Notes: a model not told the origin generated them from the letters alone. DNA of 64,000 bases from Tretioscincus oriximinensis (GCA_022410635.1 JAJVDF010000297.1:900439-964438); one strand, 5' to 3'. Shown: positions 35,048 through 47,171, counted from the stretch's first letter. Numbers and translations: made by a program.

Positions 35048-35594
35048 TTTATTTTTCTTCTATCTCACCTTATAAACGAAGGTTTCAGAGATGCAGGTCA
35101 CACATCTACTTTTAAACCTTCACAGTACTGTAGAAAGAGTATAGTCCACCCCAACCCCGAATTAACCAGAAAAAACCTGAATTAATTTCACTGAAAAACA
35201 TTTAAATATGTGACCAGGGCCAGGATCACACTAACATCGCTATAAAAGCAAAGCAGATAGATAATCTAAAACATCACACCCATCATCTTTAAACCAGTAA
35301 ACAAAATCAGTGGAGGAAGTGCCTTCCAATTTGTAAATATCAGCTCAGTGACGCAATTGAGATCACTCGATCTACACATTCTCCCCTTTGCCCTCCTCCA
35401 TCTCTTTCCCACTAGCCATCTATGCTCTTCCACATACTAGAAACCACACAGAAGTCCTGCCAACATGGCTCTCGGGTCAATACCCAACCAGGAAGCAACT
35501 AAGCGCAAACAGAAGCTACTGGGCAGGTTTGGCTAAATGGTGCGAGGTACACAGTGGGAAGGAGATGATATTTTTTGTTAAAGACGCTGACATT
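35048..35594. other. Unassigned sequence
   Basis: No gene or repeat family was recognised. Confidence 0.45.
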
Positions 35595-35660
35595 TATTTG
35601 TTTATTTAAATGATTTATATCCTGCCCTTCACCATAGGTCCCAGGGCAGGTAAAAAAAGA
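35595..35660 (-). mobile_element. L2-type tail fragment
   Basis: ATTTATTTGTTTATTTAAAT followed by TATCCTGCCCTTCACCATAG and GTCCCAGGGCAGG. This is a diverged reverse complement of the L2-type terminus. Confidence 0.65.
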
Positions 35661-37689
35661 TCCTCCTTTCAACCCTCCCTCCCTCCATGGAAGGTCATAA
35701 TGCAGAGGGAGCTAGGAGTCAAAAGCCTGGATGAAGACCATTTTTCCCTTCATGGACACAAAAGAAACAGTCAGACTGGCCTGGTGTGAGATGGAATAAT
35801 AATACAGAGTCAAAAAGAGACAAGCAAAATCTCTTTCAATGCAAACAAACATGCACATACTTGTCAAGAGAGTGTTAATAATTTTGCACTTTATTCTGCA
35901 TACTAATTAACAAACTGCCTGGTTCACCAAACCTGATTGATTGATTGTTGAGAATGTATAAATACTTCCAATAAGAGCTCATTATGAGCAGCACTGAGAT
36001 TTTTTTTATGCACATCATGGTAAATCTGCACATTAAAAAGAGGCATTTGGCTTCCCATATGAATCTTTCAGTATATTGGAAAGCAAAAGAACTGAATCAC
36101 ATGTGTGAAAGGACCCTTCAAATTATCTTTCATTGCAGACCTTATGATGAATAGTGATAATGGCTGTTCTTAAGGCAGGCTGTTCCCAATGGAGTCTAAA
36201 TAATTCAAGAAAATAGAGTTGAAAGGCCATCTTATTCAGAGTTCTTTCCACCGATCATGCTCTACCAAGGCACACATTTTTGTGCACCGATGCTCATCCC
36301 AATTTCAACTCTAACTACAGCAGTTAAATGGAATAACTAAAAAGGCAACTGTGACACTGTACTTTAGCTATGACACAGGGGTATATAAGACTAATAAGGC
36401 TACAGGGTGGCTGTAGTTCAGGGGCAGAGCAAACTGACTGGAGAGCAATGGCAAAGCATTTCTGTATTCACATTAAGGAAACTGAATAGAGGTGCCCATG
36501 CAGGTGACCAGGAGTCACTTCATGATTCAGTAGTGCTACCCAGCAGTAACATGAAGTCTGAATCTATCTCCCCAGACCAAAAAGATAAAAAGGGGAAAAA
36601 AGATTGAAATGCAGAACAATCCAGATGGATGAACGGAAACATTTCAAGAATAGTTTATTGGTGCTTATTTGAGAAATCATTTTAGGAACTTGAATGCTGA
36701 CTAAGGTTGGCGAATTTTGCATCAAACACAGAAGTCCCAAGTCAGTATACCTCCCACCCTTATGGATATAGTTTAAATGTTGTGTAAATACTGCAGGTAT
36801 GTAGATTCATATTATACCATTCTCCAGGGAAGGCTGAAAGATCAGTTAAACTGCATTTATAAAAGGTTAAAAAGTTAGCAAAAGAACAATAGAGATTGGA
36901 ATGATCCTTTTGTTTTCATCCATTCAATGAAAATGGAGAGAGATAGTTGACAAACCAATACCAAGCTGTCTTCATGAGGTCTTGGAAGCAATGCATTCCA
37001 CTCAGTCAGTCAGTCATATATTTTACTGCAAATAAATCTTTACCGCAGTTAACTCTGAAGTAAGATTTTTTGTTGGTGTGTGATCAATAAAAATGAATGA
37101 AGATGCCCAGTGCAAAACAAAAAGACCTAGTTATCATTATCCCTTTGATAATGCTAAGGTATGGTTTCACAAACCATCATGTAGTACAGAACTGTTATAT
37201 GAACAACTGCTTCCATAATAACTAGGGAAAAGGGGAAGCATTGAGACAGTCTGCTAAGTCTATGACATTTTGATTTGTCATCCCATCAATTCTTAAACCC
37301 GCAGTCCTGAATAACAAGCTTAATCCATTTTTGTGGATTAAACCAGACTAAAACCAGATTAAGGACATTATTAAAGACTGAAGAAGGCTCTTGTTGATGT
37401 ATGACCAAAGCCTTTATCAAACCCTATTGGACTGATGCATTAGCAGCAAGTACTTACATTTTTAGCACTTCTAAAGTCCAGTTATGATTTTTCTTCTTCT
37501 GAGGTTTCTGAAGTCTTGTTTGACATTCTATATGAAATATATAGTAGTAGTAGCAAGAGAAAATCTGCAACAATCCTCTTACTGTAAAGGAGGAGCTTGT
37601 ATGCTCTGTTAAAGCAGAGATCTATGAGGCAGTAGTACACACTAAGAAGGGTCACCCATACCAGATTGATTTCTCACAACAGATGCCTT
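35661..37689. other. Unique AT-rich sequence, possible conserved non-coding element
   Basis: No gene was recognised. The stretch 35836-36010 is repeat-free and contains TACTAATTAACA and repeated GATT words typical of homeodomain sites. A tRNA-like word, GTAGTTCAGGGGCAGAGCA, lies at about 36413-36431 and may be a SINE scrap. Confidence 0.35.
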
Positions 37690-38165
37690 TGTACCATCCT
37701 GCAGATTCTCCAGGATAACTTTATCACCAACACTGTTGCCTTCAACTAGCAGAAGACACTAGCATAGAGCCCATGCTACTGAAGAAGCAGCTGCACTGGG
37801 CAGGACATGTCTTCAAGATGAAGAATCATCACCTAGCCAAGATAACAATGGCCACTAGTCACCACGATAAGAGGGGCTGCAAAGAAGAAATATAATGATT
37901 GTCTCAAAAAACCTCTTGACGTCTGCCATATCAACCAAATTAGTGTTCTGCCTTAGCCAGCAAATCATGGGGATTGGAGACATAACATCTACAACACTGT
38001 CTCCTCCTTTGAGAACACATGCAGGGCTAGTCTCGGTAATAAAAGACAGAGGTACAAGAACCAGGATCCAAATGCTGTACCACATTCAGACAAGACCTTC
38101 CCCTGCAGTTGATGTGGCTGATGTTGTTTACCCAACATAAGCATTATTAGCCACTGGCAAGGTAC
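37690..38165 (+). mobile_element. Non-LTR retrotransposon 3' coding end, broken
   Basis: One frame reads LLKKQLHWAGHVFKM at about 37777-37821. After a frameshift and stops, another reads DWRHNIYNTVSSFENT and a Cys-Cys-His-His-like end near 38100-38160. This order (a hydrophobic RWAGH-type motif, basic linker, WR..I segment, terminal zinc finger) fits the C-terminus of site-specific or RTE/R4-like non-LTR elements. Several stops and a frameshift make it a pseudogene. The clade is uncertain. Confidence 0.7.
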
Positions 38166-39117
38166 GGACAACTCCCCCCCCTTTCACAAAAGTCTTTGTT
38201 CACAAAGCTACACCAAGTTAGGTGGGGGTGGTTAGCAAGAGAAAATGTGTGAGTTGTCACAGCCATTCTGTATTGCTTTTTATTGATCTATCAAAACCTT
38301 TGAGTAGGTCAGGCATCCACTGAGACTTTGCATAAAGATATTCAGGTCCAATATAGTGAAGAATCTCACAATCATTCTTGATCAATAGTGCAGAAAAGCA
38401 CTATTGCACATCTGCAGCTGCCTCTTTGGGCAATTCTATTTTGCCATTATATCAAAGCAGCAAGCATACTGGAGCTTCCCTCGCTCACCCCTATGTCCTC
38501 TGGACTGAGGCTTCAGGCACATGGGAGTTTCTCTCCATATGCATGCCACATTGATAGCTGAATGATTAAGAATTCACCCCAGGTGGTCACAGAGGTTCCA
38601 CTTGGAATAAAGATCCTTTGCCCCCCCCCCCAAAAAAAAAAAAAAAATCCTAAAGCTGATCATTCAAGGAGCAAGTCTTTATCTGTATTTATCAAAAAAA
38701 GATATCTGAGAAGGTGAGGTGGAAATTTTTAAAAAATCACAGATCTTGCAAGAAAGGAAGGGAAGAAGAAAGGAAGAATAAGAAAAAATTATCACGATCC
38801 ATCACACATTTTCTGTTCTGGACAAAGTAAACCAGCAAAATGAATTGCTCAAGAAGTTACTGAGTGCATTTATTTTCTATAATATCCACTTAATGCTCTT
38901 CTGTACAAACAGCCACTAGTGAATGTGCTGGTTTATGGATGCTTGCCAGCACCTCTTCCCGCATGATTTGCCCTCCTCTCTTAGTTCAGTTAGTGCCATT
39001 CACCGAGAAGATATTGGTGCATGGTTAGTAATTCAACAAAGAAAAGAAATAACCTTAAGTGAGCATACCAAAGCCACAATTTTCCTTTCCTCTGTAAAAG
39101 ATGACAACTTAGCCAAT
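38166..39117. other. Unassigned sequence with a C/A run
   Basis: No gene was recognised. A poly-C then poly-A run occupies about 38620-38647, and a purine-rich GGAAG tract lies near 38750-38790. Confidence 0.45.
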
Positions 39118-39240
39118 CTGAAGAAGTAGACCTGACTACGAAAGCTTATGCCAACCACTTTTCTCAAGTTAGTCTCAAAGTGCTGCTAGCTCCTTTGCTG
39201 GACTTTCTGCTAGGCTAACATGGCTATTTCTCTGAACTTA
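39118..39240 (-). repeat. Unclassified interspersed repeat, minus copy
   Basis: Reverse-complement match to 2868-3062: GAGAAATAGCCATGTTAGCC, AAGTCCAGCAAAGGAGCTAG, and ATAAGCTTTCGTAGTCAGGT on the minus strand. It lies head to head with the copy at 39318-39470. Confidence 0.65.
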
Positions 39241-39317
39241 GCTAATGTTGATCATGGATATGTCTACCTTAGGTACATAATGCAGCATGGACTGCTCTTA
39301 ATGTATGGCCCTCAGTG

Positions 39318-39470
39318 CTAATCTAAGAGGAGGTCCCATAGCACCTTAGAGATTAAAAAGAAAAATTGAGGCAGTGTGAGCTTTCATAAGTGGGTCTACT
39401 CTTTCAGATCTGAAGTATAACTTACCTATGAAAGCTCATGCTGCTTACCCTTTTCTTGTTAGTATCTAAC
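39318..39470 (+). repeat. Unclassified interspersed repeat, plus copy
   Basis: It contains GTCCCATAGCACCTTAGAGA, GTGAGCTTTCATAAGTGGGT, TTTCAGATCTGAAG and ACCTATGAAAGCTCATGCTG. This is the same module order and internal inverted pair as 2868-3062. Confidence 0.6.
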
Positions 39471-41216
39471 TAGTGGAAGACCACAAAAAATTGTGGGAGT
39501 GGAGTTCATCTCACCAAATCTTTCCTTGTTTTCCCCCTCCCTCTCTTCCTCTTTCTCTTGCAAAGTTGAGTCCAGGGGCAACTGAGACACCCCATTGGCC
39601 CAGACAAGTGGCAATGCCCCCAATGACTGAACTGAAAAGGCTCCAGCATGATGACAGAGGAGTGACGTGGGGGTAGGCATCTCTCAAATAGTATAGTAAG
39701 GATGTGCTATAAGTCCTCCTTGCTAGAAATTCTGGATCCTTGACTAACAGCATATTTTTACCATTTTCATTTGAACTTTTATCCAAAAACTTTATTTTAA
39801 ACCTTTTCTCAGTTCTAACCATGAATGACAAGATTTAGTCCAGGAAAAACAGCAACAGATTATGTTCATTCTTCAGCACTAAAGAAAATTAAAAGAAAAG
39901 ATGTGACTAGGTCCACGAATGGGTGGACTCAGAGAATATTGCATACATTTTTTCTTAGACATTGGTTGATTAACTTTATTTTATTAAAATAATGACAAAG
40001 GGGAAAGCATGGATGATCAATGGAAAGAGGTTGAAAAATGTATTTTTAACTCACATATCATACAGAAAAGGAAGAAGAAAGGCAAGTAATATATTTTTCC
40101 CACACAAATATCAAGAAGGGGATTTGTACAGCATAATGTCAAAAACTAGATCATAGCTATATACAATCTGTGTCTATGCACTTTATAGACTCAAATCCAT
40201 ACCTTAGGTCACTGCTTGCATTATTTAAAATAAGGAAATGTCTGAGTCTGGTATTTGGGTAGTTCACAATGTAAAATTGCAGTCTATGAGTCACCTTTGC
40301 CTCTTAAGGAGATGCATTCAAAAGCTGGTTTCCATTAACAAATCTGAAATAATGGCCTTTTACCTAATAGCTTGTAGCCTATGAGGATCAGAATGTTTAA
40401 AAACACTGTTGTCAGCAGGGAGCACCTTTATGTGGCCTTTTAGGGATTAATTAAGTGGTCATCAGACCCAAGGGTCTTATTAAATATTTGGTCCTTTAGT
40501 CGTTTCCTTTGCCTCAGACACTAATTCCAATGCATTACGTGCCTTGTTGAATCAAATCCAGACAATGGTATTTTGCAAAGAACTAATATATCTTTCTTAA
40601 ATTTGTCCTTCTTAGTGAGATATCTTAATACTTTCTAAGCAACTAATATTATGGTATTGTCTACTTTGATTTTATTTAGATTAATTAATTAGTTTATTTA
40701 TTGAGCAAACCAAAGCTTGGTTGACTCTGTTCAAAATGAGTTTGTCTCTTTGCTTTGATTGATGTTGAAGTTGCTGGTAAAAGCCCTGACAAAATTTAGC
40801 TTGGTTAATTTCCAGTGTTTATGAGCCGCTTTTCATTAAATATTTCAAATACAATTCTGAGTTTCTCCTTTAAAACAAAAACTATGTGTATCAGTAAATC
40901 AGAATACCAGTCAAATATCACAACAGTATTATATTGGAATGGCTCCCCTTACATAAGCCACTATATATAAAATAGACCAAAAAATAAACCTCTTGATAAA
41001 TTGTGATGCTGTAACAAATCTTTAGGATCTTTATCCTATCCATTGGGAGCTCTATCCATTGGGAGAAGAAAACAGAATGTTATCAGGAGCAAAGGCTCTG
41101 AGACACTATTGATAACAGAGAAACTGGGCTGAATGTGCTTCAATCAGTAAACCTGAGATATATTAGGACATTCTTTGAAACACTGAATTCAATTCTGGTC
41201 TCTGCACCTCAAAATC
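39471..41216. other. Unique AT-rich sequence, possible conserved non-coding elements
   Basis: No gene was recognised. The stretch 40430-40900 is repeat-free and rich in homeodomain-type words (GGGATTAATTAAG, AGATTAATTAATTAG). It is the longest such block in the window and is a candidate for a conserved non-coding element from composition alone. Confidence 0.35.
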
Positions 41217-41462
41217 ATTGTCATCATCATCATCACCAATATTTATTCATAACGCCCCTTTCACCAAAGAGCGGCATAGAGAGCTTTTGTTGCTTTCTCC
41301 ACAAGAGACACTCTATGAAGTAGGTAAAGTTGAGAGAGTTCTGAAGAACTGTGATTGACCCAAGATCACTTATCTGACTTCAGGGAGGACTGAGGAATCA
41401 AACTGGCAGACTACCAGATAAAAGCTCAACACACTAACCATTATGCCAAATTGTCTCTTATG
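41217..41462 (-). mobile_element. tRNA-derived SINE, diverged
   Basis: Minus-strand SINE with the head near 41455 (AATTTGGCATAATGGTTAGT), a TTTGATTCCTCAGTCCTCCC segment, GAAGTCAGATAAGTGATCTT, a shortened GTGTCTCTTGTGGAGAAAGC and GCAACAAAAGCTCTCTATGC. The tail side carries ATTTATTCAT. Confidence 0.8.
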
Positions 41463-41910
41463 GAATTAGAATGAATTTTAACAAACTGAACATTATGGAA
41501 TTTGGAAAGATCAGAAAAAGGCAATCTGGATCCTAGTCACCCACTTCATTTTAAATGCCCAAATGGACTGAAAACAAATCTCATCCTTGAACCCCCCAGT
41601 CAAGTTAAATTTGGTGCTCTTCACTCAAGCTTCTCAATTCCACATCCTCACCCTCTGCCAGGAGGACACTAGGGGTTTATTCAAAGCTAGTGTGTTTACA
41701 GACCCTCTTGTGTTCCTTTGCTCTTGAAGTGTCATTCACTGCAACCTGCCTCAAGGCAGAAGAGTGAGACTTGTATCTCACACACACATACAACCCTACA
41801 TGCACCAATTTTCCAATTGCTTGCCTTTTCCACAGACGACAGTTGGCAAACTGCATTAAAGGGCACCCCAACTTGTTTTCACCACTTTCCTTTTTGTCAT
41901 CTCCTTGAGA
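41463..41910. other. Unassigned sequence
   Basis: No gene or repeat family was recognised. Confidence 0.45.
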
Positions 41911-42045
41911 ATAAGAACATAAAAACATAAGAGGAGCCCTGCTGAATCAGGTCGGAGCCCATCTAGTCCAGCATTCTGTCTCACACAGTGGCTCACCAAT
42001 TGCACCTGTGCAGTCTAGGAACAGAAGAAGGCAAAATCTTCAGCT
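41911..42045 (-). mobile_element. CR1 LINE 3' end
   Basis: Octamer-like tail (AGAACATAAAAACATAAGAG on the plus strand), then CATCTAGTCCAGCATTCTGT and CACACAGTGGCTCACCAATT. The sequence further right, to about 42150, contains a GAGACAGGATGATGGAATAG segment that may be a second degraded CR1 end in the other orientation. Confidence 0.85.
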
Positions 42046-42149
42046 GATCTAGATGGGCAAAGGGCATGAAAGAATATCCAGAAGCAATTGATGGACAACT
42101 ACATGAGACAGGATGATGGAATAGATCCAGCAGGGATGACTGGAAATAC

Positions 42150-42720
42150 TGATTCAGGAGACCATATCAGATGCAGTGTGGCAGGAATTTCTGTAGCTTC
42201 TTTTGGGAAAAACTGGAGAAAACTAGGTGAGGTGAGAAAACCAAGCTAGAATGTTTAAAGACAATCTGATTTTAGAGTTTTCTTAAAATATTTTTTTAAA
42301 GAATTACTGGAAAGTATTTTTTTTAAATTGCTCTGGGATGTTGAAGCTGAAAAGTACAGCAAGTTTTAGTATAGAAAGTTTCCAATTCAACCTCAGCCAC
42401 TTCCTGGAAGTAAGCAATGACAAATCACTTCTATTGTATATTTCTACCATAGAGGTGTCTATGCAAGTGCCCATGCAGTCAATCATATACACAATGCTAC
42501 TCTTGAGCTTTTGCCTCTTTGTGGTAACTGCAAGATAAAAGGTCCATGCCTGGAGAATATGAGTGATGGTGGAAGAGGAGAATAGAGTTAGAGAACGGTG
42601 AAATAATAAGCAGTAAGACCCGAAGTGAAAAGAGCATGTTCATTCCATGCTGAGGAAATCATTACTCCATCATAAAGGTAAGACATTTACTACATCTTCA
42701 TTTCACTGCCGTAGCAACAT
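42150..42720. other. Unassigned sequence
   Basis: No gene or repeat family was recognised up to the L1 fragment. Confidence 0.45.
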
Positions 42721-42723
42721 TGT

Positions 42724-43585
42724 ATGATCTTCAAAGTGGTCAATCTTTTCTTGCCAAAGCAACTGTTAGGGGTTGCTACCACTTTAGGAGCAATCAACAA
42801 GATGTCTGATGTAGCTATACCAAACCATAATATTGAAAAGCAACTAAAGAATGTAAAAAATCTAAAATATGCAAGATTAAAAGACCTACGTCTGGGTTTT
42901 ACATAGATGGTTTAGAACACCAGCAAGACTCATATATATGATACCAGGATTTTCATCTGTGTGCTGGTATTGCAAAACATTTAGAGTGATTTATTGGCAT
43001 CATTGGTGGTCCTGAGAGGAGACAAGTCTTTTGGGGAAACAAATATGGGACATATCAATAAAATCATTGATTTGGTTTGGATCGGAATGCGTATTACTAA
43101 TGATTGAAGAAACAAATACCTGTATAAATGAATCAGATATGCATTTCTTTAGACTATTATTGCTGGCTGCAAAGTTCGTTATCTCTAGATATTGGAAAAA
43201 TAAGGCAGAATGGTCTACCCATGAATGGCAATTATATATCCTTGACCAGTTAAACTTTGACAATAAAAGAAAAGTGGGACCAGTATAATGACCTAAGAGG
43301 AAAAAGCTGAAAGTGGAAAAGCTGATTATGAAAATGAAAGACTTACTTTACAAAGAATTATATAAAAATATTTCAAAGTTTCTGGAAATTTGTGCTTAAA
43401 TAACCTATCCTTGTTCTAGGTTTGCTCTTGTGGGTATGGTGGGTGGGAGCAGGAAGTGTTGGCAATATGCCAAAAAAATTACTTGCTATGTAATAGATTA
43501 CTGACAATATTACTACAATTTTTGTAATATTATTTTCATGTATGAATTATGTGAGTGTATTGTTTATTTGTGAAATGGCACCTAT
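42724..43585 (+). mobile_element. L1 LINE, ORF2 C-terminus and 3' UTR, broken
   Basis: Translated pieces in several frames follow the end of L1 ORF2. A W-x-R-T-P-A-R-L segment at about 42909 is followed by a Cys-Trp-x-Cys knuckle and a His-x-Trp-Trp pair (42955-43015). Then come LLLAAKFVISRYWKNKAEW and LDQLNFDNKRK at 43160-43270. The segment at 55088-55989 shows the same pattern. Frameshifts separate the pieces. The 3' UTR runs to about 43585, where a CR1 begins. Confidence 0.78.
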
Positions 43586-43587
43586 GC

Positions 43588-44139
43588 CAACAGCCAAGTC
43601 TGAGTCTGAAGCACCTCCCTTATGAAGTCAGGCTGCAACATCTGGACCTTTTCAGCCTCGAAAGGCGATGCTTGAGAGGTGATCTGATTGAAGTGTACAA
43701 AATCATGTATGGGATGAACAGGGTGAATAGAGAAAAATGTTTTCTCAATCGCACAACACAAGAACCAGAGGGCACTCCTTAAAACTGTTGGGTAGAAAAG
43801 TGAGAACAGATAAAGAAAAGTATTTTTTCACCCAGAGGGTCATTGGTCTGTGGAATTTACTTGCTGAAGAGGTAGTGGTAGCTAACAGCGTGAATAGTTT
43901 CAAGACAGGACCAGACAGATTTATAGATACCAAGGATATAAATTGGTACTAGGATGGATGTCTGGATGCTGCCTCCGGGATGGAGCAACAGGCAGGACTC
44001 CTGAAATAGCATGAACAGGTGCATATTCTGCTTTCTTCTGTTCAGACTGCCCAGGTGCATCTGGTGAGCCTCTGTGTGAGACAAAATGCTGGACTAGATG
44101 GGCCTGTTCCAGTATGGCTCTTCTTATGTTCTTATGTTC
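43588..44139 (+). mobile_element. CR1 LINE 3' end with intact octamer tail
   Basis: Coding pieces LKHLPYEVRLQHLDLFSL and GDLIEVYKIMYGMNRVN are followed, after a frameshift near 43740, by LKLLGRKVRTDKEKYFF and GLWNLLAEEVVVANS. The 3' UTR and the TTATGTTC repeats end at 44139. It starts just after the reverse-transcriptase palm, so it is 5' truncated, and the frameshift makes it dead. Confidence 0.93.
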
Positions 44140-44850
44140 AAGTCCCAGCAGCTCTAACCTCTGACCCCATCAACCTCAGAGGATGCTGTTTCCTAATCTT
44201 GCTATGAGAAACAGAGTGAGCTATTGTTATCTCAAAAGCAGTGCAGGCAATATCAGTTCATCCAGACAACAGAACCCTGTAGATGTGTTTGGCTGACTAG
44301 AGAAGACAGAATACTGAAGACATCCACCTAGAGTTGGACTATAGCTCCTGACAAATGCTACTTCTGGAGCAGGGAAGAGCTGTGAGCAAATGGCATAAAG
44401 AACCAGCACACCAGCTATTCATTGACTTCTGACTGTGCTCCTTTCAATGCTGAATTATGCTTTTTGGTCCCTCACCATATAACTGAAAGCCACCCAATAT
44501 ATTTTGCCTTAGCCTGCTACAGCTGAGCGCGAATTGTGTCTGTATGCTGTAGCTAAGCCTAATTAATTTACAACCAGTTGACGCCATTGCCAAAAGAACA
44601 TACCATACCATTTCTTCATTTAAAGCAAGTCCTGAAGCAATTTTCAAGATTACTAGTTAAATCAATTTAAATATTAAAACATGAATAAAAACTGTGTGGA
44701 CTATGAAACAGATATTCATTCACAACAGGAATTCCTGTGTGAACACAACATATCTTCTTAATGAAGCCTATATTTCTGAATATGTATGAAGATCATGAGG
44801 TGACAATGATGAACTTCTTCTATTAAAATTGATTATAGCTTCAACAGTAT
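44140..44850. other. Unassigned sequence
   Basis: No gene or repeat family was recognised. Confidence 0.45.
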
Positions 44851-44923
44851 CTTGATTTAAATAATTTAAATCACATCCTCCGCAGATGTGATTTAAATCA
44901 TGATTTATATCAAATCTGCCCTG
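44851..44923. mobile_element. Palindromic hAT-like end (GATTTAAATC type)
   Basis: TTGATTTAAATAATTTAAAT on the left pairs with ATTTAAATCATGATTTATAT on the right around a short CCTCCGCAG centre. The right end CAAATCTGCCCTG matches a CAGGG-type hAT terminus. Possible flanks acagtat and acagttat are similar but not identical. The left terminus is incomplete. Confidence 0.5.
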
Positions 44924-45135
44924 ACAGTTATTTTAGCTACCTGCTCTGTTTTATGAAGTCTGTTACTAGATAAAATCACACGCCATCTAGAGATACTGAT
45001 GGACACAATTTTTATTATTTTGAAAATTATCATTTTGCTTTACTCCTCATCTTTATGTAAACATATTGTGAGGAACAGAAGCATCTCTAGGTATGTTTAT
45101 TTGGAAGAAAAGGTTCAAAGATTGGAGACTGAAAG

Positions 45136-45492
45136 TAGGGGTGCCATACATCCCGGAAAGCCAGGAATGTCCCGGATTTGGGAACAACGATATTGTCCCG
45201 TCCAGATTTAGTAAAGTAAAAATCCTGGATTTGTAAATTCCCTGATGCATAAGGCAAAGGAGAATTGCAGGACAGGGCTGACGGCAGCAAGAGCAAGTCA
45301 GCTGCGCTCCAAAAGCATCCTGGGTCCTGGAAAGAACCTTGGAGCATGCCATAGCTGCTCCTCTTGCAGGAGGTAGGGTCGACACCTGAAATAAGGCAGA
45401 GCGTGCCTCGCCTCCTTTGCTCTGTGTTTGTGTGTGCATGCGTGCGTGTGTGCACATGTCCCAGTTTTGGACACTTTGGTTATGCAACCCTA
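45136..45492. mobile_element. TAGGGTTGCC-family hAT element with perfect 8-bp target duplication
   Basis: It starts TAGGGGTGCCATACATCCCG and ends TTATGCAACCCTA. The 8-bp direct repeat actgaaag flanks it at 45128-45135 and 45493-45500. Internal CCCGGA and CCCAG words near the ends are shared with the copy at 58669-59050. The open frames crossing it, including a 187-codon frame on the minus strand, are incidental. It is non-autonomous. Confidence 0.93.
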
Positions 45493-45500
45493 ACTGAAAG

Positions 45501-46668
45501 AGTGGTTGCATCTCAGTTATAATCAATTTTTTGATTAAATCCAGTTTTAGGTTAAAACAAAGGGGGATAGACAATACATTCACAAAGCCAAAAATATGGG
45601 AACAACTGGTTTTCAAGGGAATTACTCATCCAGTTTTCTCTGAAGGATCTAAGGCGAAAAGGTTGGTTTGATTTCACAGAATAATTCCTGGAGAGGGATG
45701 CAGTTGACTGGCGTGAGTTACCCAATGAGGAGGGGTGGAGGAAAAGGATTACATAACATAGGTGTGAAGAAGAGGAAGAAAAACACGTAGCTTAAGGCAG
45801 GTTAATGTCTATGAATGCAAAGCCCTTTAAGCAGAATGAGCTATTTCCTTGGCTCAAAGGATTGCAGGAATATTGTGTAAACTAGATCCCACATACTTCC
45901 TTACAGCTGGAAGCAGCATATTTGAAGCCTCGCAATAAACGAGTTAAGAAAATTCTTCACCTCATGACAATCACACATTGCAAGGGGTTGCTGATATTCT
46001 TGGTCAGCCACTCAGCGCATTTTTTACGATCAAGGTCATAAATGACAGCAATGACACATACACACAGAAAGAGAGATTGAAAGAGAGTTTAAAGCTGATG
46101 AAATCAATTCTTCAGTAATTCTGAGAAGTATGTGCTCCACTATAGTTCTGGATTTTTATTCTAAGAACCACATCTGTGCTTTTCTGTTTACAATATGTAC
46201 AGCGTAATAGCAGGAAACTAAATCAAAACTGTATGTCACAGGAGAATGATTAGCATTCCATCTTGTTTCAATGCTGGGCAAAGCAGAAGCAGGATGGGCT
46301 TATATTAGCTGACTCTCATCTCCTAGAAACAGTTTACTAAAATCTTCTGATACGCATGCATTCCTGCTCATTTGAAACCTGGGGTCTGTGTGGCCTAATT
46401 CATCCTGATAGTGATAGTGGAGAATTTGAGAAAATAAGGCTAGAATTTCTGTGGATTCATTTAACAATATACTTCTCTCTTTCTCTTTCTTCTTCTCTTT
46501 CTCTGCATGTATGTGTGTAAAGAAGATTAGAAACTTATAATGTCCTGCTCATGTTCCTTCTTTTAACCAGTTTTGTTCCACCTTTTCTCACACTGTCATA
46601 GAGCTAAAATGATGTGAATGCTGCCGAATCATGTGGCAATCCCATAACCTTAGCGCTAAAAGAAGAAA
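45501..46668. other. Unique sequence, possible conserved non-coding element
   Basis: No gene was recognised. The stretch 46100-46440 is free of recognised repeats and of mixed composition. It could hold a conserved element, but nothing in the sequence proves it. Confidence 0.3.
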
Positions 46669-46790
46669 AGGGATCTGTTTTTTATATCCTGCTCTTGGCA
46701 CTCAGAGTGGCTTACAAGGTCTTTTTCTCCCAAAGGTTTTCATTTTATTCTATCTTCCCCACCCCGTTGTGGTAGTACCTATTTACTCGA
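46669..46790 (-). mobile_element. Diverged SINE end (Sauria-like)
   Basis: GATCTGTTTTTTATATCCTG, CTCTTGGCACTCAGAGTGGC and TTACAAGGTCTTTTTCTC follow the order of the reverse complement of Sauria-type SINE 3' halves, ending near CCCCACCCCGTTGTGGTAGT. Substitutions are many. Confidence 0.45.
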
Positions 46791-47171
46791 AAATTTCTTT
46801 GCTTTCAGACAGCTAGGTTGGCTGAAGCTGAGGCCAATAAAAGGTGCTCAGTGCTCACATGGGCTTTGAACTTTGACATCTCTCTTGAAACATCGAAACA
46901 TCATTATGCCTCTGCACAAAAAAGTGTGAAAAAGTATGTGGGTAGACCACATTTACCATTTGACTCGTATCTCAGAAACCAAATGATTATGATTAACAGT
47001 ATCTCAGAAACCAAACTTTTCTACATAAATATGCAAGAAACATCAAAACCCAAGGACAAACAGCAACAACAAACTGCAGTCTCTCCAACTCCTTTATCAG
47101 TGTTCAGGAAAATAATATTTTGTATGGAAAAGGTCCTAGTTTGAACCAGTGTTAAAGCAAAGAAAACGCAG
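46791..47171. other. Unassigned sequence
   Basis: No repeat recognised. The 108-codon open frame at 46818-47144 has no domain and is rich in Lys, Ser and Gln; it is not called a gene. Confidence 0.45.

Noticed and set aside
45053..45616. 187-codon open frame on the minus strand
   Set aside because: It runs across a hAT element with a clear target duplication and on into flanking sequence. It has no recognisable domain, and another frame overlaps it.
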